NCBI RefSeq assembly: GCF_000224085.1
Contig: NC_015945.1
Coordinates: forward strand, 3,030,501-3,094,500
Direction of reading: 5' to 3'
DNA from: Allomuricauda ruestringensis DSM 13258
GTDB lineage: Bacteria; Bacteroidota; Bacteroidia; Flavobacteriales; Flavobacteriaceae
DNA: 64,000 bases
Shown here: positions 35,981 to 46,255 of the stretch, piece after piece
How positions within the stretch are numbered: position 1 is the stretch's first letter
Layout of the letters: every line of letters starts with the position of its first letter
Made by a program: the position numbers and the translations under genes
Notes under the pieces: generated by a model
Database searches by the model: none
What the model saw: only the letters and a program-made list of their open reading frames with translations
What the model was told of the DNA's origin: nothing

Positions 35981-37168
35981 ATGGATGAGTTTGAGCGTAA
36001 GAATGCAGAATTTGAACGGATTAAAAAACTGAACGAATTTGACCTCGATTATAGGAATCTTCAGAACGAATTTCAAGGCTTGGTTCAGCTGGCCGCCAAT
36101 ATCACCGATACAGATTTGTCCTTAATCAACTTAATTGATAATTACTCTCAATGGACAGTAACATCAAATTCTTCGGAATTTATGCAAATTAATCGCGAGG
36201 ACTCTGTTTGTCAATATACGATTCATACCGAGGAATTAATGGAAATCCCACGTCTTGATGAAGACGCACGGTTCAGTGACAAGCCTTTTGTTAAAGGGAG
36301 TGATGGATTCAAGTACTATCTGGGGATTCCACTTAAAACGCAAACAGGCGAAAATATCGGAGCACTTTGCGTAATAGATTATAAAGAAAAGAACATCTCC
36401 TCCGAAAAGAAAAAGTTGTTAGGGCTTGTTGCCGACGAGGTCGTAAAGAGGCTCGAGTACAAAATGAAATTGGATTTACTGCAAGAACAACTTAACAAGG
36501 CCATTGTGCAACGCAATCAAATGGCGCACGACGTTAGAGGGCCTGTGGGGGGTATTCTTGGACTTACGTTAAGTGCCGAAAATGAAACGCTTGATGATGG
36601 GGAATTTGGGATGTACATGGAAATGATAAAGAGCTCGGCTTCCAAACTCATGGATTTTACCGATGATATATTGGATAAACAAAAAGAGCAACAGAAAGAA
36701 AATTATTTTAACCTCTCGGAATTAAAAAAACACCTTCACGATCTTTATGTGCTAGCAGCCCTTAACAAGCAGATAAAACTTGAGTTTATTTATAATGGAA
36801 CAAAAAACCATTATAGATTTTCAAGAAGAAAACTGCTCCCTATTGTTGGGAACCTTATCGCCAATTCCATAAAATTTACAGCACCAAAAGGGAAAATAGA
36901 GGTAAAGCTTGACATAATACAGAAAGAAGAAAGCGGAACGCTACAGATAGAGGTGAGGGATAATGGAAAGGGCATTTCAAAAGAAAAGCTCCAAAAACTG
37001 ACAAACTCGAATTTAGGAGAAGATAAGGGGACGAGTGGTGAAAAGGGATATGGTTTAGGCATTAGACTTGTTACGGATATGGTGGGCAGTATCGGGGGCA
37101 AGCTCGATATTATCTCAGAAGAAGGTAAAGGAACAACCGCCATTGTGGAAATACCTGTTGGTCTATAA
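35981..37168 (+). CDS. GAF-domain sensor histidine kinase
   Basis: 395 residues, soluble. A GAF domain (about 20-160) has DTDLSLINLID and LGIPLKTQTGENIGALCVID. HisKA carries QMAHDVRGPVGG with His183. HATPase_c (about 270-393) has IANSIKFT, DNGKGIS and GEKGYGLGIRLVTDMVG. The GAF type with an early short N-terminus resembles Bacteroidota light/redox-type GAF kinases, but no chromophore Cys could be assigned. It is the only gene of its transcript; a partner regulator may come from the receiver cluster. Confidence 0.92.
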   Translation: MDEFERKNAEFERIKKLNEFDLDYRNLQNEFQGLVQLAANITDTDLSLINLIDNYSQWTVTSNSSEFMQINREDSVCQYTIHTEELMEIPRLDEDARFSDKPFVKGSDGFKYYLGIPLKTQTGENIGALCVIDYKEKNISSEKKKLLGLVADEVVKRLEYKMKLDLLQEQLNKAIVQRNQMAHDVRGPVGGILGLTLSAENETLDDGEFGMYMEMIKSSASKLMDFTDDILDKQKEQQKENYFNLSELKKHLHDLYVLAALNKQIKLEFIYNGTKNHYRFSRRKLLPIVGNLIANSIKFTAPKGKIEVKLDIIQKEESGTLQIEVRDNGKGISKEKLQKLTNSNLGEDKGTSGEKGYGLGIRLVTDMVGSIGGKLDIISEEGKGTTAIVEIPVGL

Positions 37169-37652
37169 CCAAAAAAACGAGTAATTACCACCTTAAATTA
37201 TAACCTTAAAATTAATTCAGGCCAAAGATTTTTTGATGATTTGTCTTAGCCCTTTTTTGAGTTTGGGAGGTAACCTATTGCTGTTTTTTGTAATACTGCC
37301 CCGAGTCTGTTTTGGTTTGAATTAATCAAAAGTTGTATGTGAGAGCTGAATGAACGATAGCAAGAGTAGAACTGTCCGTCTTTTTAAGAACCAATCGGTC
37401 TATTCAATCGTATCATGTATTATCATGATCATTAAAATTTGAAATTCAATGCTTTTTCTTGTTTAGCTGCAACCAGGGTAACCTCTTGAATGAAACTTCT
37501 TTATTTTTCAAAGGGCCTAACCAGTTCCTCAACTTTATCATCTAAACTAATGGACCGTATTCTTTGGTTTATTAAAAATAGGGGTGAATGAAAATTTGCT
37601 GTTAATTCGAAATTTGTAAATTGCAGGGTCAAATATTTGCATTTCCCAACAA
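37169..37652. other. Intergenic region before the sigma/FecR/SusCD locus
   Basis: 484 bases, AT-rich. A possible promoter for the sigma gene is TTTG (about 37594) with TAAATTG some 18 bases downstream (about 37616). No gene or RNA was recognised. Confidence 0.45.
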
Positions 37653-38234
37653 ATGAAGCCAGAACATTTGCATAACCTCAAAATCAACTCTCTATCAGAT
37701 AATGGCACAGAGGACGATTTCAGTATAGTGTACGAGTTCTATAGGCCTAAGCTTGTTGTGATCGTAAACAGTTATATCCCTTCCCAAGAAGATGCCGAGG
37801 AAATCGTTCATGATGTTTTTATCAAATTATGGGAGAAATGGGAAACTTTGCAGATCACATCAAATTTTACGGGCTATATCTACAGTATGACTCGAAATGC
37901 ATGCTTGGACTATCTACGAACAAGAAAGAATAAGCTTACCAAAGATATGTCTGCCGAACAGCAGGAGTTTTGGTTGAACCATAGCGCTTTGGCAGATGAT
38001 ATGGCCTCGTCTATTTTGGCAAAAGAGTTACAAGCTCTGGTTGATGAAGCCATAGAGAAACTACCGGAAAAGTGCAAAAAAGTCTTCAAGAAAAGTCGCT
38101 TGGAAGGACTCTGTCATCAAGAAATTTCCAAAGAAATGGAGATTTCCCCAAAAACAGTCGAAAACCATATTACCAGAGCCTTACGGCAGCTTAGAGTAAC
38201 TTTGAGCGAGTATTTGCCCACCCTATTTTTTTAA
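37653..38234 (+). CDS. ECF sigma factor of the SusC/FecR-linked type
   Basis: 193 residues. Region 2 has FYRPKLVVIVNSYIPSQEDAEEIVHDVFIKLWEKW and YIYSMTRNACLDYLR; region 4 has LPEKCKKVFKKSRLEGLCHQEISKEMEISPKTVENHITRA. It should direct RNA polymerase to the susCD operon downstream when released by FecR. The gap to fecR (69 bases) holds TAGGGGATGTTTC followed by a T-tract and ACGTC, a kind of sequence often seen between these two genes in this phylum; its role is unknown to me. Confidence 0.93.
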   Translation: MKPEHLHNLKINSLSDNGTEDDFSIVYEFYRPKLVVIVNSYIPSQEDAEEIVHDVFIKLWEKWETLQITSNFTGYIYSMTRNACLDYLRTRKNKLTKDMSAEQQEFWLNHSALADDMASSILAKELQALVDEAIEKLPEKCKKVFKKSRLEGLCHQEISKEMEISPKTVENHITRALRQLRVTLSEYLPTLFF

Positions 38235-38303
38235 TTTTTGCATCCAGACTAGGGGATGTTTCTTTTTTTTACGTCCTGCTAATGAATACTGTTCCTGAAT
38301 ACA

Positions 38304-39248
38304 ATGAACAAAAAGGATATTATTGCATTGGTCGAAGGTCGTCTGACCAATGAAAGAAAGCAAGAAGTTGTCAAGTGGTTGCTCAAAAACCCAAAACAAC
38401 AACAGCGCTATCATATTTTAAAGGCAAAGCATGTGGCCAAATCACTGAAACAAAGTGAGTATGGCAATTCCAGCAGTCCAAAAAGGATATATGCGAAATG
38501 GTACAAATACGTGGGGTACGCAGCTTGTGCAGTCCTCATTTTTTCTCTCGCATATACATTGATGTTGCCTGCGAACCAAACGGAAATACAAGACAGTCCC
38601 CAAATTACATCGGTAACTTCAATTGGCGAGAATAAAACAATCGTGTTGTCCGATGGCACCAAAGTAACCCTTAATGCCAACACCACATTGTCTTACCCCA
38701 AGGAGTTTTCTGGTGAATTAAGAGAGGTAAGTTTAAAGGGCGAAGCATTTTTTGATGTGTCCCACAATCCCAAAAAACCCTTTATGGTAGCCACAGGAAA
38801 CGGGATGAAAATTCAGGTCTTGGGAACAGTTTTCAATGTAAAATCATACCCGGAAGACCTTAATGTGGAAACAACCTTGGTCTCAGGTAAGGTAAAGGTC
38901 GTTGAAGAACGGGACCAAAAAACAGTGGTGTTGAACCCATCCCAAAGGGCCACCTATGTTAAAGATGCCGATAAACTTATTGTAGATAATGTACAGACCG
39001 AAAATTTTACCGCATGGCGCCAGGGCAAACTTATTTATGATGAGACACCGATACGCCAGGTAATAAGCGATCTGAAAAGAAAGTACAAGGTTGACATATC
39101 CGTTGAGTCGCCAGGGATAATGGACTATAAATATACAGGGGAGTTCGATAACCTCGGTATAGAACAAATACTGGATCTTTTCGAAGTTTCCTCACCAATA
39201 CTGTATCAAATGAAAAATAACCAAATAACACTTTATATGAAGAAATGA
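38304..39248 (+). CDS. FecR-type anti-sigma factor
   Basis: 314 residues. An N-terminal cytoplasmic anti-sigma segment is followed by one membrane helix (about 67-88, YVGYAACAVLIFSLAYTLML) and the periplasmic FecR domain (GENKTIVLSDGTKVTLNANTTL, GEAFFDV, GTVFNVKSY, LVSGKV). The C-terminal DUF4974-like part has IRQVISDLKRKYKVDI and FDNLGIEQIL, which contacts the STN domain of the partner SusC. It holds the upstream sigma factor until the transporter signals substrate. A modest GGGTG/CACCC hairpin lies between it and susC (about 39265-39285). Confidence 0.94.
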   Translation: MNKKDIIALVEGRLTNERKQEVVKWLLKNPKQQQRYHILKAKHVAKSLKQSEYGNSSSPKRIYAKWYKYVGYAACAVLIFSLAYTLMLPANQTEIQDSPQITSVTSIGENKTIVLSDGTKVTLNANTTLSYPKEFSGELREVSLKGEAFFDVSHNPKKPFMVATGNGMKIQVLGTVFNVKSYPEDLNVETTLVSGKVKVVEERDQKTVVLNPSQRATYVKDADKLIVDNVQTENFTAWRQGKLIYDETPIRQVISDLKRKYKVDISVESPGIMDYKYTGEFDNLGIEQILDLFEVSSPILYQMKNNQITLYMKK

Positions 39249-39343
39249 CCCAAAAAAGAGAGGAGGGTGTTCCCGCACCCCCCTGCTCAATAATTATTTA
39301 ACCACATAGAAATGTAATTAAACATCGTAAACTCATCAAAATT

Positions 39344-42300
39344 ATGGAAAAAAAGGAACTTTTTTTACCAAAGGTCCCAATTATTAGGATAATGAAAATC
39401 TATTTAATCTTAGTGGCACTTACCCTGGCCAAGTTATTTGCTTCTGAGGCGAATGCCCAAAGTATTTCGTTAGAGGCAAATAATGTGAGATTAAAGAGGA
39501 TATTGAACGAAATTGAACGCAAGAGCGATTACAGCTTTTTCTACAACAACAGTATTGTAGATGTGTATTCCAAAAAATCACTCAAGGTAGAAAACAAGAC
39601 ATTGGATGCCGTATTGAACGAGCTGTTCTCGGAATCCGATATCGCCTTTAGCTTTGTTAGAGATCAAATCATTCTTTTTCCAAAAGACAACCCCGAAATT
39701 AAAAACAAAATAGAGCGTCTTTTAAACAAACATGTCGATAAAATGCCGACAGCCTTGAGTCCCGATAGGATCAATGAGCTTATCAGGACCACGGTACAGT
39801 TTACCGTTAATGGAAAGATTACCGACAACGCGGGCACCCCTATTCCGGGAGTATCTATTTTGGTAAAGGGTACCTCCAAGGGTACTACCACCGATTTTGA
39901 TGGTAATTACAGCATCATGGCAGATACTGGAGATGTTCTTATGTTTAGCTACATAGGCTTTGTAACCCAAGAAATTGAAGTCGGTGATCAACAGACCATA
40001 GATGTTGTTCTTAAAGAAAATGTGGCCGCGTTGGAAGAGGTTGTCGTTGTAGGTTACGGTACCCAAAAAAAATCGGACCTCACCGGAGCCGTTGGTGCCG
40101 TAGACAGCGAGACCCTCTTAAAAGCCCCAGTGAGCAACGCCCTCCAAGGGATGAGGGGCAAAGTAGCCGGTGTAAACGTGTTTTTGAACTCAGGCTCTCC
40201 AACAGGATCCCCTAGAATAGTGATTCGTGGTGTGGGTACCATCAATTCATCAACAGACCCTTTATATGTTGTAGATGGTGTGGTAATGGACGACATCCAA
40301 TTCATAAACCCCAACGATATTGAACGCATGGAAGTCCTCAAGGACGCATCTTCCGCTGCAATTTATGGTGCAAGAGGTGCCAATGGTGTAGTTTTGATCA
40401 CAACCAAAAGAGGCACCCAAGACGAGAAAATAACCATTGGCTACGATGGATTTTTAAGTGTGGGCCACCTTCGAAAAAAAATGGACCTGCTTGATGCAGA
40501 TGAGTGGTTGGAAGTGGTAAGAACAGGTATGGAAAATACGCCCAAATACCGCCCCAACGACCCAGCTCCGGTATTTACTGCAAACGACCCGAACCTTTTT
40601 GATGCGGAAGGAAACCCACTTTATGACACCGATTGGCAAGATGAAGCTACGCGCACTGCCTATTCCAACAATCACCAGTTGTCCATTCAGCAGGGGAGTG
40701 AAAAATCATCCATAGGGGTGTTTTTGAATTATTCCCACATAGAAGGAATAATGCTGAACAATGAATTGGATCGGATCAGTGGAAAAATCGCTTATGATGT
40801 TACTCCAAAAGATTGGCTAAAGTTGGGTGTGAACCTTATGGTGAACGATGTTAAGGATACCGAATTTGAAGAAGGAGGAGGAGGTCAGTCCCCAAGAAGG
40901 ACCATGATAGAAATGCCCCCTATTTTCCCTGTAAAATTTCCAGATGGAACGTGGAGCAATAGCCAAATGATCAGCGATGCCTACAATTTGGAATCCATGT
41001 CCAACCCGGTTCATGTATTGGAAACACAAGAAAGATTCTGGGAAAGAAACCAACTTTTCGGGAATTTCTATGCCAATTTCAATATTATGCCCGGTCTGGA
41101 ATTTAGAACGCAATTCGGTTTCGATAAAAACATCAGAAACAAAAAAGAATATTCCCCAAGAGATTTGGTGAACATTTCTGCTCCCGATGGCTATGCCAGA
41201 ATATTTAACGAAAGGAGTACCTACTGGCAACAAGAAAACTATCTTACTTACAATCAGGATTTTGGTGATCACAGCATCAATGCCATGTTAGGTTTGAGCT
41301 GGCAAGAACGAACCTACGAATCTTCCAACATTTTTGCGAGAGGGTTTAGTGACGATTTTTTCCGCTACAACAATATTGGGTCTGCCAGTAATCCAAGTGC
41401 ACCGGAATCTACCACTAACGAATGGGCACTTAATTCCTATTTTGTTCGTGCCAGCTATACCTATAAAGGTAAATATTTGCTGACTTTAACAGGCAGGGCG
41501 GACGGTTCCTCAAGATTTGGAGAGGACAATAAATATGGATTCTTCCCATCCATAGGTGCAGGTTGGAACATCAGTGAAGAAACCTTTATGGACAACGTTA
41601 CAGCTATCAACAGACTTAAGTTGCGTGGTAGCTACGGTATTACGGGTAACACGGAAATTGCCCCCTACAGCTCATTGGCAACAGTTTCTTCGGGAACGGT
41701 ACTGTTAAATGGCACAAGGGTTAGCTCAAGCTCTGTAAACCGTTTGGGAAACCCGGGATTGGAATGGGAAAAAACCAGTCAGTTTGATATTGGATTGGAT
41801 CTTGCCGCTTTTGATTATAGGTTGCGTTTGGAGTTCGACTACTACGATAAGTTGACCAAAGACCTTTTATTGGATAGACCAGTGCCCTATACTTCTGGAT
41901 TTACTTCGGTAAGGGATAATATCGGGTCTGTTTCCAATAAAGGTATTGAAGCCATGATTACTGGAGAGATAATTCGTAAAGCCGATTTCGGTTGGGAGAC
42001 TTCCTTCAACATGAACTATAATAAGAACAGAATTGAAAGTTTGGGTGAAAACGATGAAGACATCGAACCTGGGCCATTCTGGGTATCCGGTAGCCAGACG
42101 ATCTTACGTGTCGGAGAATCTTTGAGTTCTTTCTGGGGATACGAGCGTTTAGGCACATGGGGTACGGATGAAGCCGCCGAAGCTGCCGAAGTAGGAGCTG
42201 TTCCAGGAGAGGCCAAACGATCTGCAGAAAAGAAAATTCTCGGAAAAGGCCTGCCAGATATTACAGGAAGTTTCATCAACACCTTCAGATATAAAAACTT

Positions 42301-42766
42301 CGATTTCACTGCAGATATTCAATTTGTGGCCGGTGTGGAGATCATGCAACAATTCTATCACTCCACAGAAGACCGTTCCGGTATTGCCAACGGACTTGCT
42401 ACCATTCTTTATGATGGTTGGACCGAGAACAATCAGAACACCATGGTACAGGAAATCAGGAACCAAGCCTATGCAGGGCAGAATAGCCAAGTAGACAGCA
42501 GATGGGTGGTTGATGGTTCTTACATCAGAGGAAACCTATTCTCTTTGGGCTATAACTTCAACCAACAATTTTTGGATTTGATGGGCTTGAACCGTTTGAG
42601 GGTCTATGCCAGTTTGGAAAACGCTTTCGTGATCCATTCCAAAGACTTTCAAGGGTATGATCCCGAAGCAACTTCATGGGGTGGAAACCAATGGGGACAG
42701 AACATTTTCTTCTTCCAATACCCCAAGCCTAGGACTTTTACCATAGGATGTAGCCTCAAATTTTAA
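39344..42766 (+). CDS. SusC-like TonB-dependent transporter with STN signalling domain
   Basis: 1140 residues. Signal peptide (cleavage after ANAQ), STN domain (about 42-110, VRLKRILNEIERKSDYSFFYNN), carboxypeptidase-like domain (about 152-235, GKITDNAGTPIPGVSILVKGT), TonB-type box region VVVGYGTQKKSDLTGAV, plug with VLKDASSAAIYGARGANGV and a large beta-barrel ending in F. The STN domain is the hallmark of transporters that signal through FecR to an ECF sigma factor, both encoded upstream. It imports an unknown glycan or oligosaccharide with the SusD protein that follows 18 bases later. Confidence 0.95.
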   Translation: MEKKELFLPKVPIIRIMKIYLILVALTLAKLFASEANAQSISLEANNVRLKRILNEIERKSDYSFFYNNSIVDVYSKKSLKVENKTLDAVLNELFSESDIAFSFVRDQIILFPKDNPEIKNKIERLLNKHVDKMPTALSPDRINELIRTTVQFTVNGKITDNAGTPIPGVSILVKGTSKGTTTDFDGNYSIMADTGDVLMFSYIGFVTQEIEVGDQQTIDVVLKENVAALEEVVVVGYGTQKKSDLTGAVGAVDSETLLKAPVSNALQGMRGKVAGVNVFLNSGSPTGSPRIVIRGVGTINSSTDPLYVVDGVVMDDIQFINPNDIERMEVLKDASSAAIYGARGANGVVLITTKRGTQDEKITIGYDGFLSVGHLRKKMDLLDADEWLEVVRTGMENTPKYRPNDPAPVFTANDPNLFDAEGNPLYDTDWQDEATRTAYSNNHQLSIQQGSEKSSIGVFLNYSHIEGIMLNNELDRISGKIAYDVTPKDWLKLGVNLMVNDVKDTEFEEGGGGQSPRRTMIEMPPIFPVKFPDGTWSNSQMISDAYNLESMSNPVHVLETQERFWERNQLFGNFYANFNIMPGLEFRTQFGFDKNIRNKKEYSPRDLVNISAPDGYARIFNERSTYWQQENYLTYNQDFGDHSINAMLGLSWQERTYESSNIFARGFSDDFFRYNNIGSASNPSAPESTTNEWALNSYFVRASYTYKGKYLLTLTGRADGSSRFGEDNKYGFFPSIGAGWNISEETFMDNVTAINRLKLRGSYGITGNTEIAPYSSLATVSSGTVLLNGTRVSSSSVNRLGNPGLEWEKTSQFDIGLDLAAFDYRLRLEFDYYDKLTKDLLLDRPVPYTSGFTSVRDNIGSVSNKGIEAMITGEIIRKADFGWETSFNMNYNKNRIESLGENDEDIEPGPFWVSGSQTILRVGESLSSFWGYERLGTWGTDEAAEAAEVGAVPGEAKRSAEKKILGKGLPDITGSFINTFRYKNFDFTADIQFVAGVEIMQQFYHSTEDRSGIANGLATILYDGWTENNQNTMVQEIRNQAYAGQNSQVDSRWVVDGSYIRGNLFSLGYNFNQQFLDLMGLNRLRVYASLENAFVIHSKDFQGYDPEATSWGGNQWGQNIFFFQYPKPRTFTIGCSLKF

Positions 42767-42783
42767 TCCATAAAAAAAATATC

Positions 42784-44358
42784 ATGAAAATTAAATATAT
42801 AGTTTTTCTAATCGGAATAATTGTATTGGGGTCTTGTTCGGACTTTTTGGAAGAACAACCTCTTGCCGAACTTGATTCCAACCAGTTCTTTTCAGAACCA
42901 GATCAAGCATATAGTGCAGTAAATTCTTTATATAGAACAGGTGCTCCAAATATGACCGATGGCGGAGTTTATAGCGGAACTCCCCTAATGTTGGGCGGAT
43001 ACATGTCAGGCTATTTTTATAATGAGTACGCAGGTCAAGAGTTGCACGTGAGCAATACACAGGAACTCACCTTGAACGGTGATAATATTGGCGGGTATTT
43101 GCAAGACAGATGGAGGGAACTTTATTTGGGGATATCAAGAGCGAACAACGCTATCAAATATATTCCAGAAACACCCGAGCTGAGCGATTCCGAAAGAGCC
43201 CAGTTGTTGGCCGAAGCCAAATTTTTCAGAGCATTTGCCTACTATTATTTGGTAAGATGGTTCGGTCCGGTTCCATTGACAACGGAGCCCTATGAATCTT
43301 TGGACAACCTCTATCTGGAAAGAAGCCCGATAGCCGATGTCTATGCTTTGATAGAGCAGGATTTAAAGGATGCCCTTGATGGTGGCTTACCAACGGTAAG
43401 TATGGTGGACAATGGCAAACGCGTTACTGCTGGGGCAGTGGCAACCTTATTGGCCGATGTGTACCTGACAATGAGCGGAAACCCTTTGAATGCCGATCGT
43501 TACGCCGATGCAGCAGCATTATCTCAGGAAATCATCAACGGAACCTACGGTTCTTATGATTTGGTACAGCATGATGAAGTATCTCCGGGAGTAGTCGATG
43601 TTGAGAATTCAGCCTATAATAAAATCCGAAAAGGAGATGCATCATCCATAGAGCACATATATATCAAAGAATATGATCCAGAGATAGCTACTTCGGTATA
43701 TCCAAGATATTCCTATCCCGTGGCACTGGCTTCAGAAGTTCTTTATGACATTACCAACGGGGGATATTTACCTTCAGAAGGATTTATGGACCTGTATGAC
43801 TCTGATAATGACCTTCGAATTCAGGAAAAGCAGTTTTTCCATTCCAGTTTTGAAGATACAGAGCAGACTTTTTCAACAGCACCTTATATATGGCACGATG
43901 ATACAGCGGTATTTGAAACAGCAAACTCGGGAAAGGATTTTGCAGTTTACGGTTATGCCGATGTGCTTTTGATCGCTGCCGAAGCCATTGCAAGATCCAG
44001 TGGAGTAACTTCCGATGCCATTAACTATTTGGCCCAAGTACGCTCCAGAGCTTATTGGGAATCCGATTTGGCCACGGTTGAAGCAGACCTTGCCGGTTTG
44101 GGAACAGAAGCTTTTGTACAAGAGGTGTGGAAAGAAAGACACAAAGAATTGGTGTTCGAATTCAAAACTTGGTTCGATATTGTTCGTACAGGTCAGTTTC
44201 CGGTAGCGGATGCACCAGGTAGTATATCCTTTGTAAATGCAGTAGGACATACCACAGAAAGAGGCAAGCAAATTGAAGAAAAACACATGTTGTTGCCTTT
44301 GCCAGGGCCTGAGCTTCAGCGTAACCCGAATCTGGGTACCGATAATAATGGCTATTAA
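42784..44358 (+). CDS. SusD-like outer-membrane nutrient-binding lipoprotein
   Basis: 524 residues. Lipobox LGSC with Cys18, then SDFLEEQPLAELD. The tetratricopeptide-like SusD core has YLGISRANNAIKYIPE, LLAEAKFFRAFAYYYLVRWFGPVPL and the RagB/SusD C-terminal part EVWKERHKELVFEFKTWFDIVRTG. It forms the lid on the SusC channel and binds the glycan outside the cell. A terminator-like hairpin follows at 44378, so the oxidoreductase genes downstream may have their own promoter or depend on read-through. Confidence 0.95.
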   Translation: MKIKYIVFLIGIIVLGSCSDFLEEQPLAELDSNQFFSEPDQAYSAVNSLYRTGAPNMTDGGVYSGTPLMLGGYMSGYFYNEYAGQELHVSNTQELTLNGDNIGGYLQDRWRELYLGISRANNAIKYIPETPELSDSERAQLLAEAKFFRAFAYYYLVRWFGPVPLTTEPYESLDNLYLERSPIADVYALIEQDLKDALDGGLPTVSMVDNGKRVTAGAVATLLADVYLTMSGNPLNADRYADAAALSQEIINGTYGSYDLVQHDEVSPGVVDVENSAYNKIRKGDASSIEHIYIKEYDPEIATSVYPRYSYPVALASEVLYDITNGGYLPSEGFMDLYDSDNDLRIQEKQFFHSSFEDTEQTFSTAPYIWHDDTAVFETANSGKDFAVYGYADVLLIAAEAIARSSGVTSDAINYLAQVRSRAYWESDLATVEADLAGLGTEAFVQEVWKERHKELVFEFKTWFDIVRTGQFPVADAPGSISFVNAVGHTTERGKQIEEKHMLLPLPGPELQRNPNLGTDNNGY

Positions 44359-44377
44359 ACATATTTAAAATGTATAG

Positions 44378-44408
44378 GGCCCATGGAATCCTTTATGGAT
44401 GATGGGCC
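44378..44408 (+). terminator. Hairpin after the susCD pair
   Basis: GGCCCAT (44378-44384) pairs with ATGGGCC (44402-44408); within the loop ATCC and GGAT can also pair. TCAATTTT follows. This fits an intrinsic terminator or attenuator separating susCD from the GMC oxidoreductase gene. Confidence 0.65.
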
Positions 44409-44526
44409 TCAATTTTACCAATTAAGATATTTATGGCAATCCGTTGCAGACATGTTTATCTCAACATAGAGCAATGGTTGTCCGTTAAGCTTGATTCATT
44501 TACTCATAAAAACCAAACTTATATCC

Positions 44527-46251
44527 ATGCAGATTATAGAGAATTCCACGGTCTACGATGCCATTATTGTGGGCTCTGGAGCAGGTGGCGGTATGTCGGC
44601 GAAAGTTTTGTCGGAGGCCGGCCTAAAGGTTGCCGTAGTGGAGGCGGGTCCGTTTTTCGACCCTGCCATGCCAGAGCACCAAACCCAGTTGAAATGGCCC
44701 TACGAGAGTCCAAGGAGAGGTAAAAGCACAAAGTTCCGACCCTTTGGGGATTTTGATGCCGCTTACGGTGGTTGGGACATCGAAGGTGAGCCCTATACCC
44801 AGAAAGACGGTACCCAGTTTGAATGGTTCCGCTCCCGGATGCTCGGTGGGCGTACCAACCACTGGGGAAGGATATCGCTGAGGTTCGGTCCCAAGGACTT
44901 TAAGCATAAGGACGTTGACGGCCATGGGGACAACTGGCCCATAAGCTATGATGATGTAAAGCCGTATTACGATAAGGTGGACAAGATGATCGGGGTGTTC
45001 GGCACCAACGAAGGCCTTCCCAACGACCCGGACGGTTTTTTTCTGCCACCGCCCAAACCAAGATTGCACGAGCTTTTTTATATCAAAGGAGCACGCAAGA
45101 GCAACATTCCCGTGTATCCGTCGCGGATGTCCATGCTGACCAAGAAAATCAATAACGACCGCGGGGTGTGCTTCTACTGTGGGCAATGTAATAGAGCCTG
45201 CCAGGTATATGCTGATTTCTCTGCAGGGACATGTTTAATTTTTCCTGCGCAGAAAAATGGAGGACAAATCGATCTTTTTGTGAATTGCATGGTTCGTGAG
45301 GTCAATACCGATGAAGAAGGTAGAGCCACAGGAGTGTCCTACATTAACAAAGAAGATCGTAAAGAATATAAATTGAAAGGAAAAGTAGTGGTACTGGGTG
45401 CCTCGGCCTGTAGTTCTGCTCGTATCCTTCTCAATTCAAAAAGTAAGCAACACCCGAATGGATTAGGGAACAGCAGTGACGTTGTGGGTAGGTATCTGCA
45501 CGATTCAACGGGTGCTGATAGAGCTGCATTTATTCCCGATTTGATGAACCGAAAGGTTTCCTATAACGAAGATGGTGTAGGAGGTATGCATGTGTACTCA
45601 CCTTGGTGGGGTGATAATTCCAAGTTGGATTTTCCACGTGGTTACCACATTGAAGTTTGGGGCGGTATGGGTATGCCCAGTTACGGATTCGGTTTCAATG
45701 TGAACGAGTTCAATAAGTTCTTCGGGACCAAGGTGGGCGGCTATGGCGGCGTACTGCGCAGCGATGCCAAAAAATACTACGGTGCCGTAGTGGGCATGGC
45801 CGGTCGGGGAGAATCCATTGCAAGGAAGGAGAACTATTGTGAAATAGACCCGACCACGGTGGACGAGTTCGGTATCCCAGTGCTGCGGTTCAACTACAAA
45901 TGGAGCCAGTACGAAATCAACCAGGCCAAGCACATGCAAGATACTTTTGAGGAAATCTTGACCAATATGGGTGGTGAGTTTATGGGGGAAAAACCAGGTA
46001 AAGACATCAATTATGGTTTGCACAACCCTGGAAACATTATCCACGAGGTTGGAACAACTAGAATGGGAGATGACCCGAAAACATCAGTGACCAATAAATT
46101 TCAGCAGCTGCACGATGTAGACAATGTATTTATTGTTGATGCAGGACCATTTACTTCGCAAGCGGATAAGAACTGTACGTGGACTATTTTGGCGCTTTCC
46201 ATGAGGGCTTCGGAATATATCGTGGAGCAATTGAAACAACAAAACATTTAA
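44527..46251 (+). CDS. GMC-family FAD oxidoreductase with cysteine cluster (sugar/glycoside dehydrogenase large subunit type)
   Basis: 574 residues from ATG 44527; a TTG at 44491 would add 12 residues. N-terminal FAD site VYDAIIVGSGAGGGMSAKVL, then RMLGGRTNHWGRIS typical of GMC enzymes. Cys215, 218, 221 and 225 (CFYCGQCNRAC) include the C-x5-C-x3-C spacing known from the Fe-S cluster of Burkholderia-type FAD glucose dehydrogenase. The C-terminus has HEVGTTRMG and FTSQADKNCTW. The next gene encodes the small subunit of the same enzyme type. Such complexes include glucose and glucoside-3-dehydrogenases, so formation of a 3-keto-glycoside is a reasonable hypothesis. No secretion signal of its own; it would travel with the Tat-bearing small subunit. 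Confidence 0.88.
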   Translation: MQIIENSTVYDAIIVGSGAGGGMSAKVLSEAGLKVAVVEAGPFFDPAMPEHQTQLKWPYESPRRGKSTKFRPFGDFDAAYGGWDIEGEPYTQKDGTQFEWFRSRMLGGRTNHWGRISLRFGPKDFKHKDVDGHGDNWPISYDDVKPYYDKVDKMIGVFGTNEGLPNDPDGFFLPPPKPRLHELFYIKGARKSNIPVYPSRMSMLTKKINNDRGVCFYCGQCNRACQVYADFSAGTCLIFPAQKNGGQIDLFVNCMVREVNTDEEGRATGVSYINKEDRKEYKLKGKVVVLGASACSSARILLNSKSKQHPNGLGNSSDVVGRYLHDSTGADRAAFIPDLMNRKVSYNEDGVGGMHVYSPWWGDNSKLDFPRGYHIEVWGGMGMPSYGFGFNVNEFNKFFGTKVGGYGGVLRSDAKKYYGAVVGMAGRGESIARKENYCEIDPTTVDEFGIPVLRFNYKWSQYEINQAKHMQDTFEEILTNMGGEFMGEKPGKDINYGLHNPGNIIHEVGTTRMGDDPKTSVTNKFQQLHDVDNVFIVDAGPFTSQADKNCTWTILALSMRASEYIVEQLKQQNI

Positions 46252-46255
46252 GGAC

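Noticed and set aside
44433..44723. Plus-strand frame overlapping the start of the GMC gene
   Set aside because: Shadow frame; the FAD-binding motif lies in the frame starting at 44527.
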